Source: Diaporthe sp. PMI_573 (taxonomy: Eukaryota > Ascomycota > Sordariomycetes > Diaporthales > Diaporthaceae). From it: a stretch of 64,000 nt of DNA. Under the pieces are notes generated by a model. The model had not been told where the DNA came from and ran no database searches. It saw only the letters and a program-made list of their open reading frames with translations. Positions 1-11,683 of the stretch are shown one piece after another. Position 1 is the first letter of the stretch; the number at the start of each line of letters is the position of its first letter. The DNA lies in contig JAJTUP010000002.1 of the NCBI GenBank assembly GCA_021399435.1, positions 2,790,001-2,854,000 on the forward strand, read 5' to 3'. Position numbers and translations under genes: made by a program.

Positions 1-414
1 ACCCAGGTAATAAGAGTGCTCGTCTGGGCTGGATGACTGGTCTGTGATGGCCGGAGATTGAGCGTATTTTACAGCTCCATCATTTGCAGAGTCCTCGACA
101 ACGTCGCCAAGTCCGGGTTCGATTTGATGAGGGGCGAAACCACCGTCGCCAGTGAGCACACGGACCTCACTATCTTGAGAGGCATCTTGGCCCTGAGGAG
201 TGTCTAAGCTTTGTGACGATGTTCCCACATCGGCTGTCGAATCGGCCTGCAGCTCTCCCTCATGATCGCTCGAACTTCTAGGGGCAGATTCAGATGAGGG
301 AGAGCTTGAAGGTAAAGGCACTCTGACCGCGGTAGCCGTTGAATCCGACCTGGAAGCGGAGTCTTTCTTGTTCTCAGATGGCTTTCGCGACCGGCTCCTC
401 TTATCCTTTGCCAT
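1..414 (-). CDS. Hypothetical Ser-rich protein, N-terminal part (runs off the left edge)
   Basis: The reading frame starts with ATG at 414-412 and stays open for all 138 codons to the first base of the window, so this is the N-terminal part of a longer gene. The opening is strongly basic (MAKDKRSRSRKPSENKK), followed by a Ser/Asp/Glu/Gln-rich low-complexity stretch with no recognisable domain. Such a sequence suggests a disordered N-terminus of a nuclear or cytosolic protein, but no function can be assigned. It lies outside the biosynthetic region and probably belongs to the flanking genome. An open frame of this length could arise by chance, but the clean start and composition make a real gene likely. 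Confidence 0.5.
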   Translation of the reverse strand, partial: MAKDKRSRSRKPSENKKDSASRSDSTATAVRVPLPSSSPSSESAPRSSSDHEGELQADSTADVGTSSQSLDTPQGQDASQDSEVRVLTGDGGFAPHQIEPGLGDVVEDSANDGAVKYAQSPAITDQSSSPDEHSYYLG

Positions 415-1048
415 GTTTAGATTGACTCAATGTGCTGCGAGGATCGAATGCGACGATGACAGTTCGGGAGTCGAAATGGAGAGGCTGCCATAGCAGGTAA
501 GAGAGAGTAATTGACACAGGCTCTAATAAGAAAGATCAAGCCTTCCGCATGCGACCTTGTATCAATTCTATACATTGGCCTGTATTTGTGAACAAAGAGT
601 TGGACTTGGAGGAACTCAAACCTGAGCCGGGAAAAGTTCAAGTTTGCCTAATGCGGCGAAACACCCCAACAAAGCTGAGGCGCTGAGAATGCGCCTCCCT
701 AGGTCCGCAGCCGTCACATTGAACCAAAAACCAGCGAAAGGTCGGAACGACAAACTCTGTGTGTAATCCATTTTATTTATTTATTTTTTTTTAAAAAAAA
801 AGAGGAAAAAAGGAATAGTCTGCTACAATTGCACAGGAGATTCGATAGAAATTTGCACGGGTAAAACACCAATTAGCGAAGGGTAGTTGTTACCTAGGAA
901 AAGACCCATAACTATTGCGATGGAAACTGGGCTTCATGAACGAACTGCATGGTGCCAGAGCCCTTACGATGCTGAGAATAATAATGACGGGAGGAAATGA
1001 TGCAACGAGATAGCATCTTACAATGACCTAACTGAACTGGAAAAGGCC
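415..1048. other. Intergenic region
   Basis: No convincing gene. A T/A homopolymer tract lies at about 768-812. The short reading frames here lack any family resemblance. Confidence 0.5.
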
Positions 1049-1675
1049 TCATTTGTTGAAGTTTGGCTTGCGCCGCAGTCTTGGCGCTTTGGCCAAAACA
1101 GTCACCAGTCTGCCATGGAGATCCCGGATCTGACGACCCTCAAGGATCGCTTTCGGAAGAGGTTCCGCGTTCTGAGGCTCACAAATGGCCGAAGACTCAC
1201 ATTCATTAGACCTGTGTAGGTCTGCAGCGGCGGGAATCTGCTTCTGATCAGAAGACGAAGCGTGTTGCTCGTACCCATCATCCTCAAGAAGCTGAATGAC
1301 CTGATCGATGGGAATACCACCTACAGAAGCCAGACGTGCACCACTTTCATACGTGCCCGTCAGTGACTCGTATTTTACCTCCAGGTTGTCCATCGTGGCG
1401 GCGACAATGATCCGAGCCTCCATGGCTTCTCGCTTCCTACCTGCCATTTCTAAAAAATCAACAATGGCCAGCTGGGCATTTTGTTCCAGGTCAGGACGGT
1501 TGGCCTTTTTCGCCACGCTTAGTGCAACTTTTGCATGAGATAGGCACCGAGTGAAACTCAAGGGCAAACCGTCTTGCCTAGCTTCCTCGAAAGCTTCTTT
1601 GGCTGAAGTTATGTGGAACCTGAACCGATGCTCTCGCTCACTTCTCTCGAGAGCTTGCTGCATGGGCTCCTGCAT
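1049..1675 (-). CDS. Hypothetical protein, helical, 208 aa
   Basis: Single uninterrupted frame from ATG at 1675 to a stop at 1049. The N-terminal 110 residues are rich in Ala, Glu, Lys and Arg and look like a series of amphipathic helices, possibly TPR-like. The C-terminal half is Ser/Gln/Glu-rich and then basic (KAPRLRRKPNFNK at the end). I recognise no family. It is on the same strand as the partial gene to its left and is separated from the P450 by 2 kb of AT-rich repeats, so it is probably not part of the polyketide cluster. An additional upstream exon cannot be excluded. Moderate confidence that it is expressed. Confidence 0.5.
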   Translation of the reverse strand: MQEPMQQALERSEREHRFRFHITSAKEAFEEARQDGLPLSFTRCLSHAKVALSVAKKANRPDLEQNAQLAIVDFLEMAGRKREAMEARIIVAATMDNLEVKYESLTGTYESGARLASVGGIPIDQVIQLLEDDGYEQHASSSDQKQIPAAADLHRSNECESSAICEPQNAEPLPKAILEGRQIRDLHGRLVTVLAKAPRLRRKPNFNK

Positions 1676-2080
1676 GGTCAATTGCGAGGTAAACTTGTAC
1701 AGTGTCGAACCCCAGTGAGCTAATGGTTTGCGTATTAGCTAAAACAGGCAGTATGATAAGAGAAAAAGAGCAAAGATGTTTGTGACGGGACGGGGGCATC
1801 GTCAGCAAACTCTGGCTTTAAGTCCAGGCAAGCGGAACGAAACATTGCAAAGGGCCGTTTGGTGTTTGAAAGAAATCAGTTTGTCATATTCTATGTTCAT
1901 TGTCAGTGTGTAATGCGGGGTTACGTTAACAAAGATTGCCTGATAAAGGATCTCTTGTGAAATACTGCTCACCTGAATGTGGGAAAGGACTCACATGCAC
2001 AAATCCGCGAACTTATGACGCGTCGGAGAAAGATCTATGGAAAAAGCCCCTTACCCCCTTCACCCACCCCCCAAATGAAT

Positions 2081-2113
2081 AAAAGAGAGAGAGAGAGAAA
2101 TGGAGATGGTCAT

Positions 2114-2151
<38 letters not shown>
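2081..2151. repeat. AG and TG microsatellites
   Basis: An (AG)n run at about 2084-2098 is followed by a (TG)17 run at 2118-2151. Together with the AT-rich DNA that follows, they mark the non-coding edge of the cluster. Confidence 0.9.
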
Positions 2152-2157
<6 letters not shown>

Positions 2158-2159
2158 GA

Positions 2160-3777
2160 CTAAGACAACTGCCACGCATCCTCAATTATTCTGTGATGCT
2201 ATTACGAATAGTTCTCCATGTGTCTTGTTGTAAAGTATTTTCAGAGTCTTGCAAAGAGCATAGATTAGTTTATATTTAAGTATATAAATCTATTGTCCAG
2301 CCAGCATTAGGGACTTAGATGTAATAGATGGTTTAGACCTCCTGGGTAAAGGTTAAAAGACCTATAATAACGTTTTTTAACTAATTTTATTCAACTATAT
2401 GTATATTCTGCTACCATCAATATTTAAAAGTCGTTGCACTAGTTAGCTATATAAACCTTCTTGAAGTACCTTATTAGGTTCTAATATTTTTCCACTATAA
2501 CCTTATTATGGGCTGGCCCCACAGGGGCTGCAGACTAGCTAGCGCCTTTTGCCATAAGCCAGTTTTGCTGGCTCCCTTTTGACTATTGAGCCAAAAGGTA
2601 CGTAACAACTAAGCTGCCTTAGTTGCCTAGCTAGCCACTATAGGGCTTGGGCTGGAAGCCCAAGCCCTTTACAAACCTTTCTATATTATTAATCCTTAAT
2701 TTAATAGCTAATATTTAAGTGGTATAAAGTATTTAACCTATTAAGAAGATATATGCCATTCTTTTAGAATGGTCTTTCATCCCGTACGATGTCAAATCCC
2801 TCAGCATGCATCTCCTGCCAAAAAATATTAATTCTCTGTCTCGCCATGCTGCGTATATGAAAATGATCCTTGGAATTTTCTGCATTTAATGAATATGGTC
2901 ACTTAGTGTCACGACTTCTTGATCGTGAGGAAATTAACAAATTAGTTTTGATTAATAATTGCTTTGTCCCTGTCGAACCCCAAAATCCTGGCGTTTTGTT
3001 TGCAACTTAGATCTTTATATATATGATCTTTTTCTCCAAATCCCCGCACCAGGCTGACTAAGCAGACCCCCCTGCGGCCCGAAGGGCCCATCCACGGCGG
3101 AGGCGCTTCGCGGGAGCGAGCGAGCGAGGGCGAAGTGCCCCCGCCATTTAACTATTTGCAAACTAATACACAAAAAGAATGGCCCTTGTGAGCTTTGAAG
3201 AAGCTATCCACACAATATTTTTTATAGGACTATATTTAATAAAACACTAGGTTATAAGAGTAGATTAGAAAGTCACTATTTAAAGTCTTACATAGTGAAT
3301 CTCACTATCATCATTGTTAAGACACATTGTTCCTTGTCTTTATAGGACACTTATTACCGTTCCAGCTTAGTAGAGAAACTCAAAGAATACAATAATCTAT
3401 AGATACTGCAGAAGTCGACATTGTTTGGCTTACTAATAGGTCCACTAAATAACAGGAACAGACTGCAAGATATAGTAATACTGGTTGTATAATGCAAGTA
3501 TTGATGATTTGATGGAAGCCTTTTGAGCAAAGATATTAAGCATCTGTAGGCTTAAATGATGTACAAATTGAGTATCAAATCAAATCCTTGCTTGGGTGCT
3601 TCAATTCAATTGTATTCTAATTGCCGTCTATGCTTGAACCTTGGGATATCCTTTGGTTCAGAGGATAAACTTCTCGTGGTCGCACAGTATTCCTAGCCGT
3701 GCAAACTGTGACGCAGTGACTTTGTAGACAATGCAGAAATCGCTGGTCTTATCAGAGCACAAATGTGCGTCGAGCAG
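2160..3777. repeat. AT-rich repeat-like region with short hairpins (cluster edge)
   Basis: About 1.6 kb of AT-rich DNA without any gene, broken by two GC-rich blocks. The first (about 2510-2670) contains several short inverted repeats, including a perfect 12-bp stem at 2642-2653 and 2657-2668 with a three-base loop. The second (about 3070-3146) holds a GGCCC-GAA-GGGCC palindrome, a GCGA/CGAG run and an imperfect 16-bp stem (3096-3111 with 3130-3145). The two mismatches in that stem are transitions. This resembles a decayed mobile element, possibly mutated by RIP, but no transposase or terminal repeat pair could be identified. Confidence 0.45.
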
Positions 3778-5797
3778 CTAGAGGCTTTTGACTGCTTGTA
3801 CTCTCTTGCGCAGACGGACATTGAGACCAGACTGCGGCACGAACCATCTGTTCTGCACCGTCCAGGCTTTGCCCCCGTCAACAAGTTCAATGTCATATGC
3901 CTGCAGTAACGTGGGCACGAGCTTGTAGATCTCCAGGTATGAGATATGCTTCCCCAAGCAGACTCTATGGCCGGCGCCAAATGTCACTTATTATAGCATT
4001 AGCTACAGCACTTATTGAGGATCAGGGAAAGTTGACTTACTGAGCGCGGCATCCATCCTCTTGATGCGTGCCTCGTCGCCCTCGAGCCATCGCTCGGGCC
4101 GCCATGCATCAGCATCCGGTCCAAAGATATTGGGGTCCCGGTGCACAACCCATGCGTTCATACCGACGATAGTGCCCACCGGGAGTGAGGTCCCGCACAC
4201 TTCCAAACCACCGGCAGGGACCACTCGCTCCAGGTGCAGGCCGAATGGCGGGTGGACACGCCCGGCCTCCTTGAAGCAGGCGCTCAGGTAGGGCAGGGTT
4301 TGACTTTCTTTCCATGTGGTGGTTTCCGAGAGGGCGCTGTTAGCGGCAGCCGAATCGAGCTCCGCACGTAGCCGGGCCAGGCTTTCTGGGTGCGTGAGCA
4401 GCTGGTGAAACATGGTCCTCAAGAAGATGGCTGTGGTGTCACTGCCAGCGATGATGTTGGAGGAAGTCCAGGCGCGCAGGGCCCTGCTCAAGCGTCTTTT
4501 GTCAGTAAAAAACAATGCCGATACGAGGACTGTGGTGTGTGAATGACGTTCGGGAGAGACAGAAAAAGAGTGAGACGTGCCATGGTGGAATGGATGGGTC
4601 TTTTTCCAAGGCAGCTAGAAATCGTGACAGGAAGTCCCTATCGTTGCCTTGACCGGTCGATTTCTCCGGGCTGGACAAGGCACGCCTTTCTTCTTCGCGC
4701 TTGTTGGCGAATTGCACCATTGGCGACCACCGTGCCGGCCTCAGGCGGGATACGAGCTTGTTTTTGACCCACAGTGAGTCAAACCAGGGCATTTGGCCAA
4801 CCTTGAGGTCGATGAGACGTCAGCGAGGAATAATTGACTTGGTTCTAGGGGCAAGACACACGATAGCAACGTATTCAAACCAGTTCCAGATATTGGCCAT
4901 GATACCCTCTACGTCGCGACCCTCTTCCAGAAACCCTAGCCGTTTGGAGAAGGTGATCTCACCGACTACGTCAAACTTGTCTCCCACAGTCAGTATCACG
5001 AGTAGCAGTCACACAGGCGTGATGAAGCAGTACATACCGCAAAATACTGCAACCACGCATCGAGGTCGCAAGCAGTGCCCGAGACGACGAACCGGCGGTC
5101 GAGCTCCTGCCGAAACACGTCGATGGTGCGGTCAACGAGGGGCTCAAATGAGACGAGGTTGCTCATGGAGTAGACCGCGGCGATGGGTCGCTTGAGCATG
5201 CGGTGCAACATCTCGTCCTGGGTGGCGAAGATGGTGGGCAGGATCGTGCCCCTACGCATCTGTAGCATTCAGAGTCAGTTATCAGAGCACCAAAGGAGTA
5301 GTTTCATACAAATCGGAGAAATAAAGGGCCACAGTGTGGCCATAGCCTATCTCAAACCACCAGCGTAATAAGTTCTTTGAGGCTAGGCCACAGAGGGGAG
5401 GTGTTTCTTCTGGAAGGGGTTAAGATTGTATCCAGAAGCTGCTTACGGGAGGTATCACGCTGTAGAAGTCTGACTTCAGAAGAGGGTCGCCCCGCATGCG
5501 GTAAATGGTCTCCACGGCCGCGGCGGTTCCGACCGACACTGCGTTAGGACCGTACCGCACGAGAGGCGCCCATTTAGAGCCTCTTGCGGCATATTGACGG
5601 TGCTGAGTGATGTGCACGTTGTGGGCGTCGCGGTTATAGACCCACCAGATACGGGGGATATTAGAGAAGCGAGCTAAGAAGGGTCCTGGGATGTGAGAGA
5701 GGCGATAGTATTGTCTGGCATAATGGAACACGGCAGAGAGAAGGAGAGCCAGAAAGGCCAGAAAGGCAGGAAGCTTTGCAGAGGAATCGAGAGACAT
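3778..5797 (-). CDS. Cytochrome P450 monooxygenase (pisatin demethylase-like group), 519 aa
   Basis: Six exons: 5447-5797, 5038-5259, 4862-4975, 4581-4801, 4041-4483 and 3778-3986, which join to 520 in-frame codons. The N-terminus has a hydrophobic membrane anchor (residues about 10-25) followed by a Pro-containing hinge (HIPGPF), so the enzyme should be ER-bound. Visible P450 motifs are the I-helix AGSDTT, the K-helix ExxR (EAGR), PERW, and the heme loop FGAGHRVCLG with the axial Cys. The general layout recalls CYP57/benzoate-hydroxylase-like fungal P450s. The fourth intron only keeps frame and family spacing if a GC donor (GCACGT) is used. It lies at the left end of cluster A and probably oxidises the aromatic aldehyde or a later intermediate. 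Substrate unknown. The start at 5797 is preferred because the codon two positions upstream is GTG. Confidence 0.92.
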
Positions 5798-7066
5798 TGT
5801 CACTTGATGGCCAGGTCGATCTGCCCCCTCAATTGCGCTTCTTCAAACGCTTCTTAATTGACCCACGATGAAATGATCTGAAACCAGAACTCTAGACGCT
5901 TCAGCTACTCGCGCCCGCGATCTTTCATACTGCTCAATAATACTAGTATGATGACTGCCACAGCCTCAGCTGCCCGCGGAATCGCTACGGCCATCGCAGG
6001 ACTCGCCAATGTTAGCAAACGTGGTTTAGTGTCGGCTCACTTGCAGCCCGGGGCTGAGCATGATGCAGGGTGCTCTTGGCCTCACCCGCGGACTTCGGGC
6101 AATAGAAGTCGCGGGTCAGAGGCGTGTGGCAGTCGGTCTGACACATATAATGTATACCCCTGTAATTGACACATGCAGTTATATGCGTTGAGTCGGAGCC
6201 GAGGATCTCTGGAATCCTTTGTAAGACAACATCTTGGCGAATCCGTCGAATCCATGTCTAGATATTTTCGCGACCGGACATAGGCCCTTGATCTAAAGGC
6301 GAACCGATGTTCCTGCTCGCTGTTCACGATGATCTATATGTGAATATCCGTGTATATAATTTTAAGCCGTATTTAGAGCTTTAAGGCGAAGTGCTGGTAT
6401 AATGGGGGCTATGAAATGACTTAATGGGGGGGGGGGCAAAGTACTCTATTTATTCCTAGCCTCCTGAGCGTGAATAATTAAACAGTGGAAAGACCGAGTG
6501 TAATTGATGCCCTGGAGTAGCATTTATAGAGTTGAATCAAGTCATATCATCATTGTCTATTCTGGCAGATATAGATTTGAAGGGAGAGTTCACATTGAAC
6601 CATTTTTATTTATACACCAAACTACGATGATATAAGTGATGCGCATCTCTACTTCAAGCCCATTTGTCTTCATAAGATAAATGTAATAGAATTATTGATA
6701 TAATTGAAAATTCAATATTACACAACTGTATTGAGGCACATCATATACTGCAATAGTGTAGCATTCTCATAGGAACAATTCTGATCTTACGTAAGAAAAG
6801 ATAATCCAGACTTAGATACAAGATTGGTAGAAATTCGGTATCGCCGCCTTGTAGGGGCATGGCTGACTCTGACAGAGTTGAGTACTGTCACTTTCTTATG
6901 CTATCCACACTGATCAATCATGAGACCTTGAGGTCTCCCATAAGAAACTCCCAAGATCTAATCTGAGCCCTAAATGTCGATCTGAATATTGGCATTAGAA
7001 TTGAAAAGGTTTCTCGTATACGTAAAGATGTCTTGAGAATATACACAAAGTCTTGTGTAATCGGGC
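5798..7066. other. Intergenic region between P450 and GMC genes
   Basis: No gene seen. It is AT-rich and contains a run of 11 G at 6426-6436. It holds the P450 promoter (5798 onward) and the 3' end region of the GMC gene. Confidence 0.6.
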
Positions 7067-9185
7067 TCAGTTGCCGCTCAGAATGTCATCGACGATCTTC
7101 TCAGCGAGGGCGTCTGTTATGCCGCGGTCAGTAATTTGGACATCAAGAGTATTCCTGTGCTCCAGAGCGACTCACAGATGACAGACATCGGGTGCCCGGG
7201 AGGCAGAATGGGCAGACTGGAGGCGTCAACAACACGCAGGCCCTCGACGCCTAGGACCCTCGCCTGGGCATCGAGCACTGCCATGCTATCACTCTCAGGG
7301 CCCATGCGGCAGGTGCAGGCCGCGTGAAAGATAGTCGAGAAGCTCGCCTGGATGTGGCGCCAGATATCATCGTCGGTGACGAAGTCTGGGCCTGGGAAGT
7401 ACTCCTCGCCAACCAACAGGGGCTGCATTGCCGGGGACTCCCAGACCTGGCGGGTGCGCTTAAAGGCGGCGATGGCAACCTCCCTGTCGGCCGGGTGGCT
7501 GAGCCAGTTGGGGTTGATAATGGGGTGGTCTGCCGTGTCGTTGGACTTGATGGTCACGTTGCCCGTTGACAGTGTCGCCACAAGACCCGCGATGACGGAT
7601 GCGTACTGGTACTCATCGTGGGGTTGGTTGGTCTGGAAGTTGGTGGCGTTGCCGAAGTAGCCACCGTTGGGAAGATACTCGACCTCGGGCCAGTCAGCCG
7701 AGAATGTCGTGTCCAAGGTTGAGATGGTAGAGTTAGTGAGGTTGCTCCGGGGGAGGCGCTCCCAGCCTGTAGAATGGTTAGTCAATGCCCGTGTACAGAA
7801 TACGATGTGGACTCATATAATGTTTAACTTACCAAGAATATCAATGCCTGGGTTGGTCATGGGCCCGTTGCCACGTGCGTACTGCTCCTCGTACAGAGCC
7901 CGCATCTCCGGGTTACCGAACGCAGAACCAGTAATGACATCGACCCTGTACGTGGTACCGAAGAGGACGTGGTCCTTCATGTTTTGTCCCACTGCTCTCT
8001 ATTAGTCACCTACTACAGAGCCTAAAGCGTTGCATTCTGGAGTATTCCAAAACACAAAGGATGGGGAATCGTATAGGGACAAGAGATGTGCTTACCGCCG
8101 GGGCTGTCCTGGATCACCTCGATACCGTTCTCTTCCAATACGGCCCTGGGCCCGATGCCCGACACCATCAGAAGCTGAGGGCTCTGGAAAGCACCGGCAG
8201 ACACAATGACCTCCCTGCGTGCACGCAGTGTGTACTGGAGGCCCTGGGTGTCCACTAGCACGCCTGTGGCCCGCCTGTTCTCGTCGAAGAGAATGCGCTT
8301 GGCCAGTGTTGAGATGAAGGTGATCAGGTTGGGCTGGTGCACATTCATGTGTGGACGCAGGAAAGCGGTTTCAGATGACTCGCGAGTGTTGTCGTCGTTT
8401 CGGATCGTCGCGAGAGGGTAGGCGTAGGCGCCAGACAGATCGCCGCTTTCGAAACCAGCCTGCGAATGCAAACCGATGGCCTCGAAGCCCATAGCCGCCC
8501 AACTGCCAAAGGGCTGTGCGTACTTAGGGTAAAGAACCGACAGAGGGCCGTCGGTGCCGAGCATGGCAGGGTCGTAGGCAGGTGTTGAGTTGGCGAACCG
8601 GTCAAAGGTGCCACCGACTGGGGGGGTGAAGTTCTGGCTCTTTGTGAAATAGGGAAAGAAGTTGTCAAATGTGTAATCATCCGAGTCGGCCGCCTCAGCC
8701 AACTGGTCAAAGGACCCGCGAGTGGGAAGGTGGTATGTCATGTAGTTGCGCGCACTGCAACCTCCCAGCATCTTGCCTCGTGGGTAGTGCGCGCGCACGT
8801 TAAGGAGTGCCTCCTGCGGCTCAGTAACAAAGCCCCAGTCCGCACCAGGTTGCCAGTTATCGATATCCTTGCCCGTGTACCAGTTATCGTTGGACGGGAT
8901 CACGCTGAGGTTGCCGTTGGTGATCTCGTAGAAGCTGCCCGCCTCGATCACACCCACACTAAGGTCTCTGTTCTCAGCCAGTCTGCCAGCCACCGTGAGG
9001 CCAGCCTGGCCGCCGCCAACGACGAGATAGTCAAACTCGTAGTCTTGCCCTGGGATGCCAAAGCTTGAGCTCAAGAGAGGCGTTTGAGACCCAGTGTAGT
9101 TCTGCTGGGGTGGTGCAGGAGCAGCCTGCACCGAGAGGCCAGGCAGCACAATAGCTGCCAGTGCTGAGAGTTGAAGGGTATGCAT
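7067..9185 (-). CDS. Secreted GMC-family FAD oxidoreductase, 628 aa
   Basis: Four exons: 8096-9185, 7833-7991, 7176-7766 and 7067-7113, joining to 629 codons. Residues 1-21 form a signal peptide ending VQA before AAPAP, and several N-glycosylation sequons follow, so the protein should pass through the secretory pathway. The FAD dinucleotide-binding motif VVGGGQAGL is at residues 55-63. The GMC signatures SAGAFQSPQLL, GVGQNMKDH and the C-terminal PPGHPMSVIYALAEKI are present. GMC enzymes oxidise primary or benzylic alcohols to aldehydes using O2. The closest functional analogues I can name are the alcohol-oxidising GMC enzymes of citrinin-type and patulin-type clusters. In cluster A it would take the alcohol made by the dioxygenase to an aldehyde. 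A role outside the cell or in the wall is possible because of the signal peptide. Confidence 0.92.
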
Positions 9186-11683
9186 TTTTATGGTGGTCAG
9201 TTGGGAAAGAGTGAAACGGACTGAATGGTGGTCTTATCCAGTCTCTGGAGTAGTGAATTTGAGCGACCTGAGGATGAACGACTTGAAATCACCTGAATAT
9301 CGTCGAGGGCCACTCTCTCTATATATGCGTTTTGGGGGAGTTTCCTGAGTGGTTGATTCCGCCTTACCTTCGCCCCCTTAATCTGTTCCTTCACGAAGTG
9401 TGACTCTTCGCAGATAATGTAGTCAGGAGTAGCATTCGGCCACGACGATGGTGTCCCTTTGGTCACACTAACTTGCGCCATGCTGAACCAAGCCCAAAGC
9501 CTTCCTGAATTGGGGATATTTGTCTATATTGGCGGTGGATTGGGCTTGCTTCTCATCAGCTGACCCCAATCCATCCAATCCTCTCTCTGCACCTTCTCGT
9601 AGACTACCCGTACGGACGGACCCGTGAAGGGGGCCATGCTCCCGGCAAACCCATGATGGCAGGACATGTGAGCGCTACTTCATCCTTTCCGCTGCCTCCT
9701 AAGCCCCCCGCACAGGGGTCATGTCGCTCAAAGCCTTTGTGTTTCCAACCATATGATCCAGGCGAGTGACAACTTCAGTTCATCCGATATGAAAGTATCG
9801 GAACTGGCAGTTGAGCCGCAATCCTTCCCGAAGATTTACAGAGCCAACCTATGAAGGCTGTGTTTCGGGTGATATTATTAGGCGCCTTCTTCTAAATCCA
9901 ATTCACTCAGGTACCTCAGCAGTCAGAAAGTGCCCAATAATCTCCTGTAGGGCTGGAGCTGATGGATGCTCGGCCGTCTAAACCCGCCGCGGGAGAGCTG
10001 ACTGGCCCGCGACATCCGTTTGGATCCTTCTCGAAGGAACAGGCAGCTCTCTAGCCCACGTGGGTTCCATTCCCTCGGAAAGTTACAGGGCTGTGGAACT
10101 TTGTGTTACCTTAGCTTGTCTTGACAGTGATTGCAAGCATTCCCATGTCTCTGCACTAGGCATGTTGCATGTGGCCCAGCCCTCTTTCTGGAAGTGTTCT
10201 GAAAGCCGTATGCGCCACATGCGCCAGGTATCATAGGACATGGCAATGGCTCCTGAATTTCTAATCTTGGTCTTATTTTCCTGGCATTGGGGTAAAATCA
10301 TCAGGAAAATCAATACCTAAGAAGAGTGGTTTGACTGTACATGTTAAGTACTATGCCAAATTCCCGTTTGTATCATGTCACAATAGTGGGAAACTTAGCG
10401 GTGAATAGCCCAAAGCTGGCAACCAATCTGCACTTTTCCTGGCCGTTGTTACATCTGCTACAAAACTGACGGGAATCCAACCAAGCCTCTTTGCCCCGTA
10501 CGATTGTGTGCTACAACGGTGTATGAATTGATGTAGCACCGAGGGATGCCTCCCACCATTCTAGATACGGCTACTCGGGAATCAGCACTAACGTTTTCAC
10601 AGAGTACAAGCACTGTACTTTCCCCCACCATCAATGCACGTGGTATTCGTAAGATGGAACAACAAGCAGAATTAGTTGCGGCTGACAGTGACTGCCGCAG
10701 TAGCTCAACTCCAACCAAAAGGCTGAAACCAAATTTGAGACTGAGAGCAAACAATATACTACCATCTTCCATTATTGCCAGTTAGGTCTAATGTATATGT
10801 GTGTATATGTGTGTATATGTGTGTATATGTGTGTATATGTGTGTATATATGTGTATATGTGTGTGAGCAAATTGAACACCACCGCGTGAGGCAGGTATCA
10901 CAGTGTCATTGTTTCACAGAGAATTGGAGCTATTTAATTCTTTGGTGCAGCAAAACAGTCAAATTTTTAAGGTAGCATTACAATACAATAAGAGGAGAGG
11001 CCTCAGTGGTAACCAATAGACTCGAGTTGCACCCTAAGAGGTAAAGTGTTCAGAGATAACTACTCATTCAATGGCGAGGAGTATGAGAATCAAGAAATTA
11101 AATTAACCCACGAAAGTCCTCAGGCGTGTTTGTTTTTGCCAGTGCAAGTTCGAAAATGTCAAAACCGAAAGGGAGGGTGTGTCAGGCTAACCCAACTCGG
11201 GGCATATCTGCTGCTGACAGGAGTACTTGAGGAATGAGGCGCGTTGGGCCACATGTGTTTTGAAGGTACGTCACACAGGGCGCAAAGTGGCGGGCATATG
11301 CAAGAAGAACGTATCTGCATACAGCACGTATGCGGTAGAATCCGAATAATTACTCGGCTTCTGTCCCGCATGCCCCGTCGCCATCGGAGTTACAAAGTAC
11401 CTTTTGCGGTCACGGAGTTATCGCGCTTTCTGAGGCTGAGGCACACCGGTCCGCACGAAAGGATCCCGGGTATTAAAGGTACAAGAACAGCTGAAGATGA
11501 GGGGGTTGGTCGATGTCTGGGCATTACAATTCATATTGTTCAACTCAGGCCACCGGGAAGAACCTATTCCATCCAACTTCACAACCACAGCCAATGAGGC
11601 AAGCTTTAACCAAACTCTCACGCCGTGTCAAGCCAGGCGACTCTGCTTTACCAAACTCGGCATCAACTTCAGTCTCATCCACC
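9186..11683. other. Intergenic region, divergent GMC / SDR promoters
   Basis: About 2.5 kb with no supported gene between the divergent GMC and SDR genes. Several short frames exist but none shows family features. A frame ending 12 bp before the GMC start (9197-9481, minus) lies where the GMC leader should be. A minisatellite occupies 10791-10864. Confidence 0.6.
10791..10864. repeat. 10-bp minisatellite
   Basis: About seven tandem copies of the unit GTGTATATGT, with one unit altered near 10850. Non-coding. Confidence 0.9.

Noticed and set aside
9197..9481. Small minus-strand gene just upstream of the GMC start
   Set aside because: It lies in the expected GMC 5' leader and has no recognisable features. 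At most an upstream ORF.
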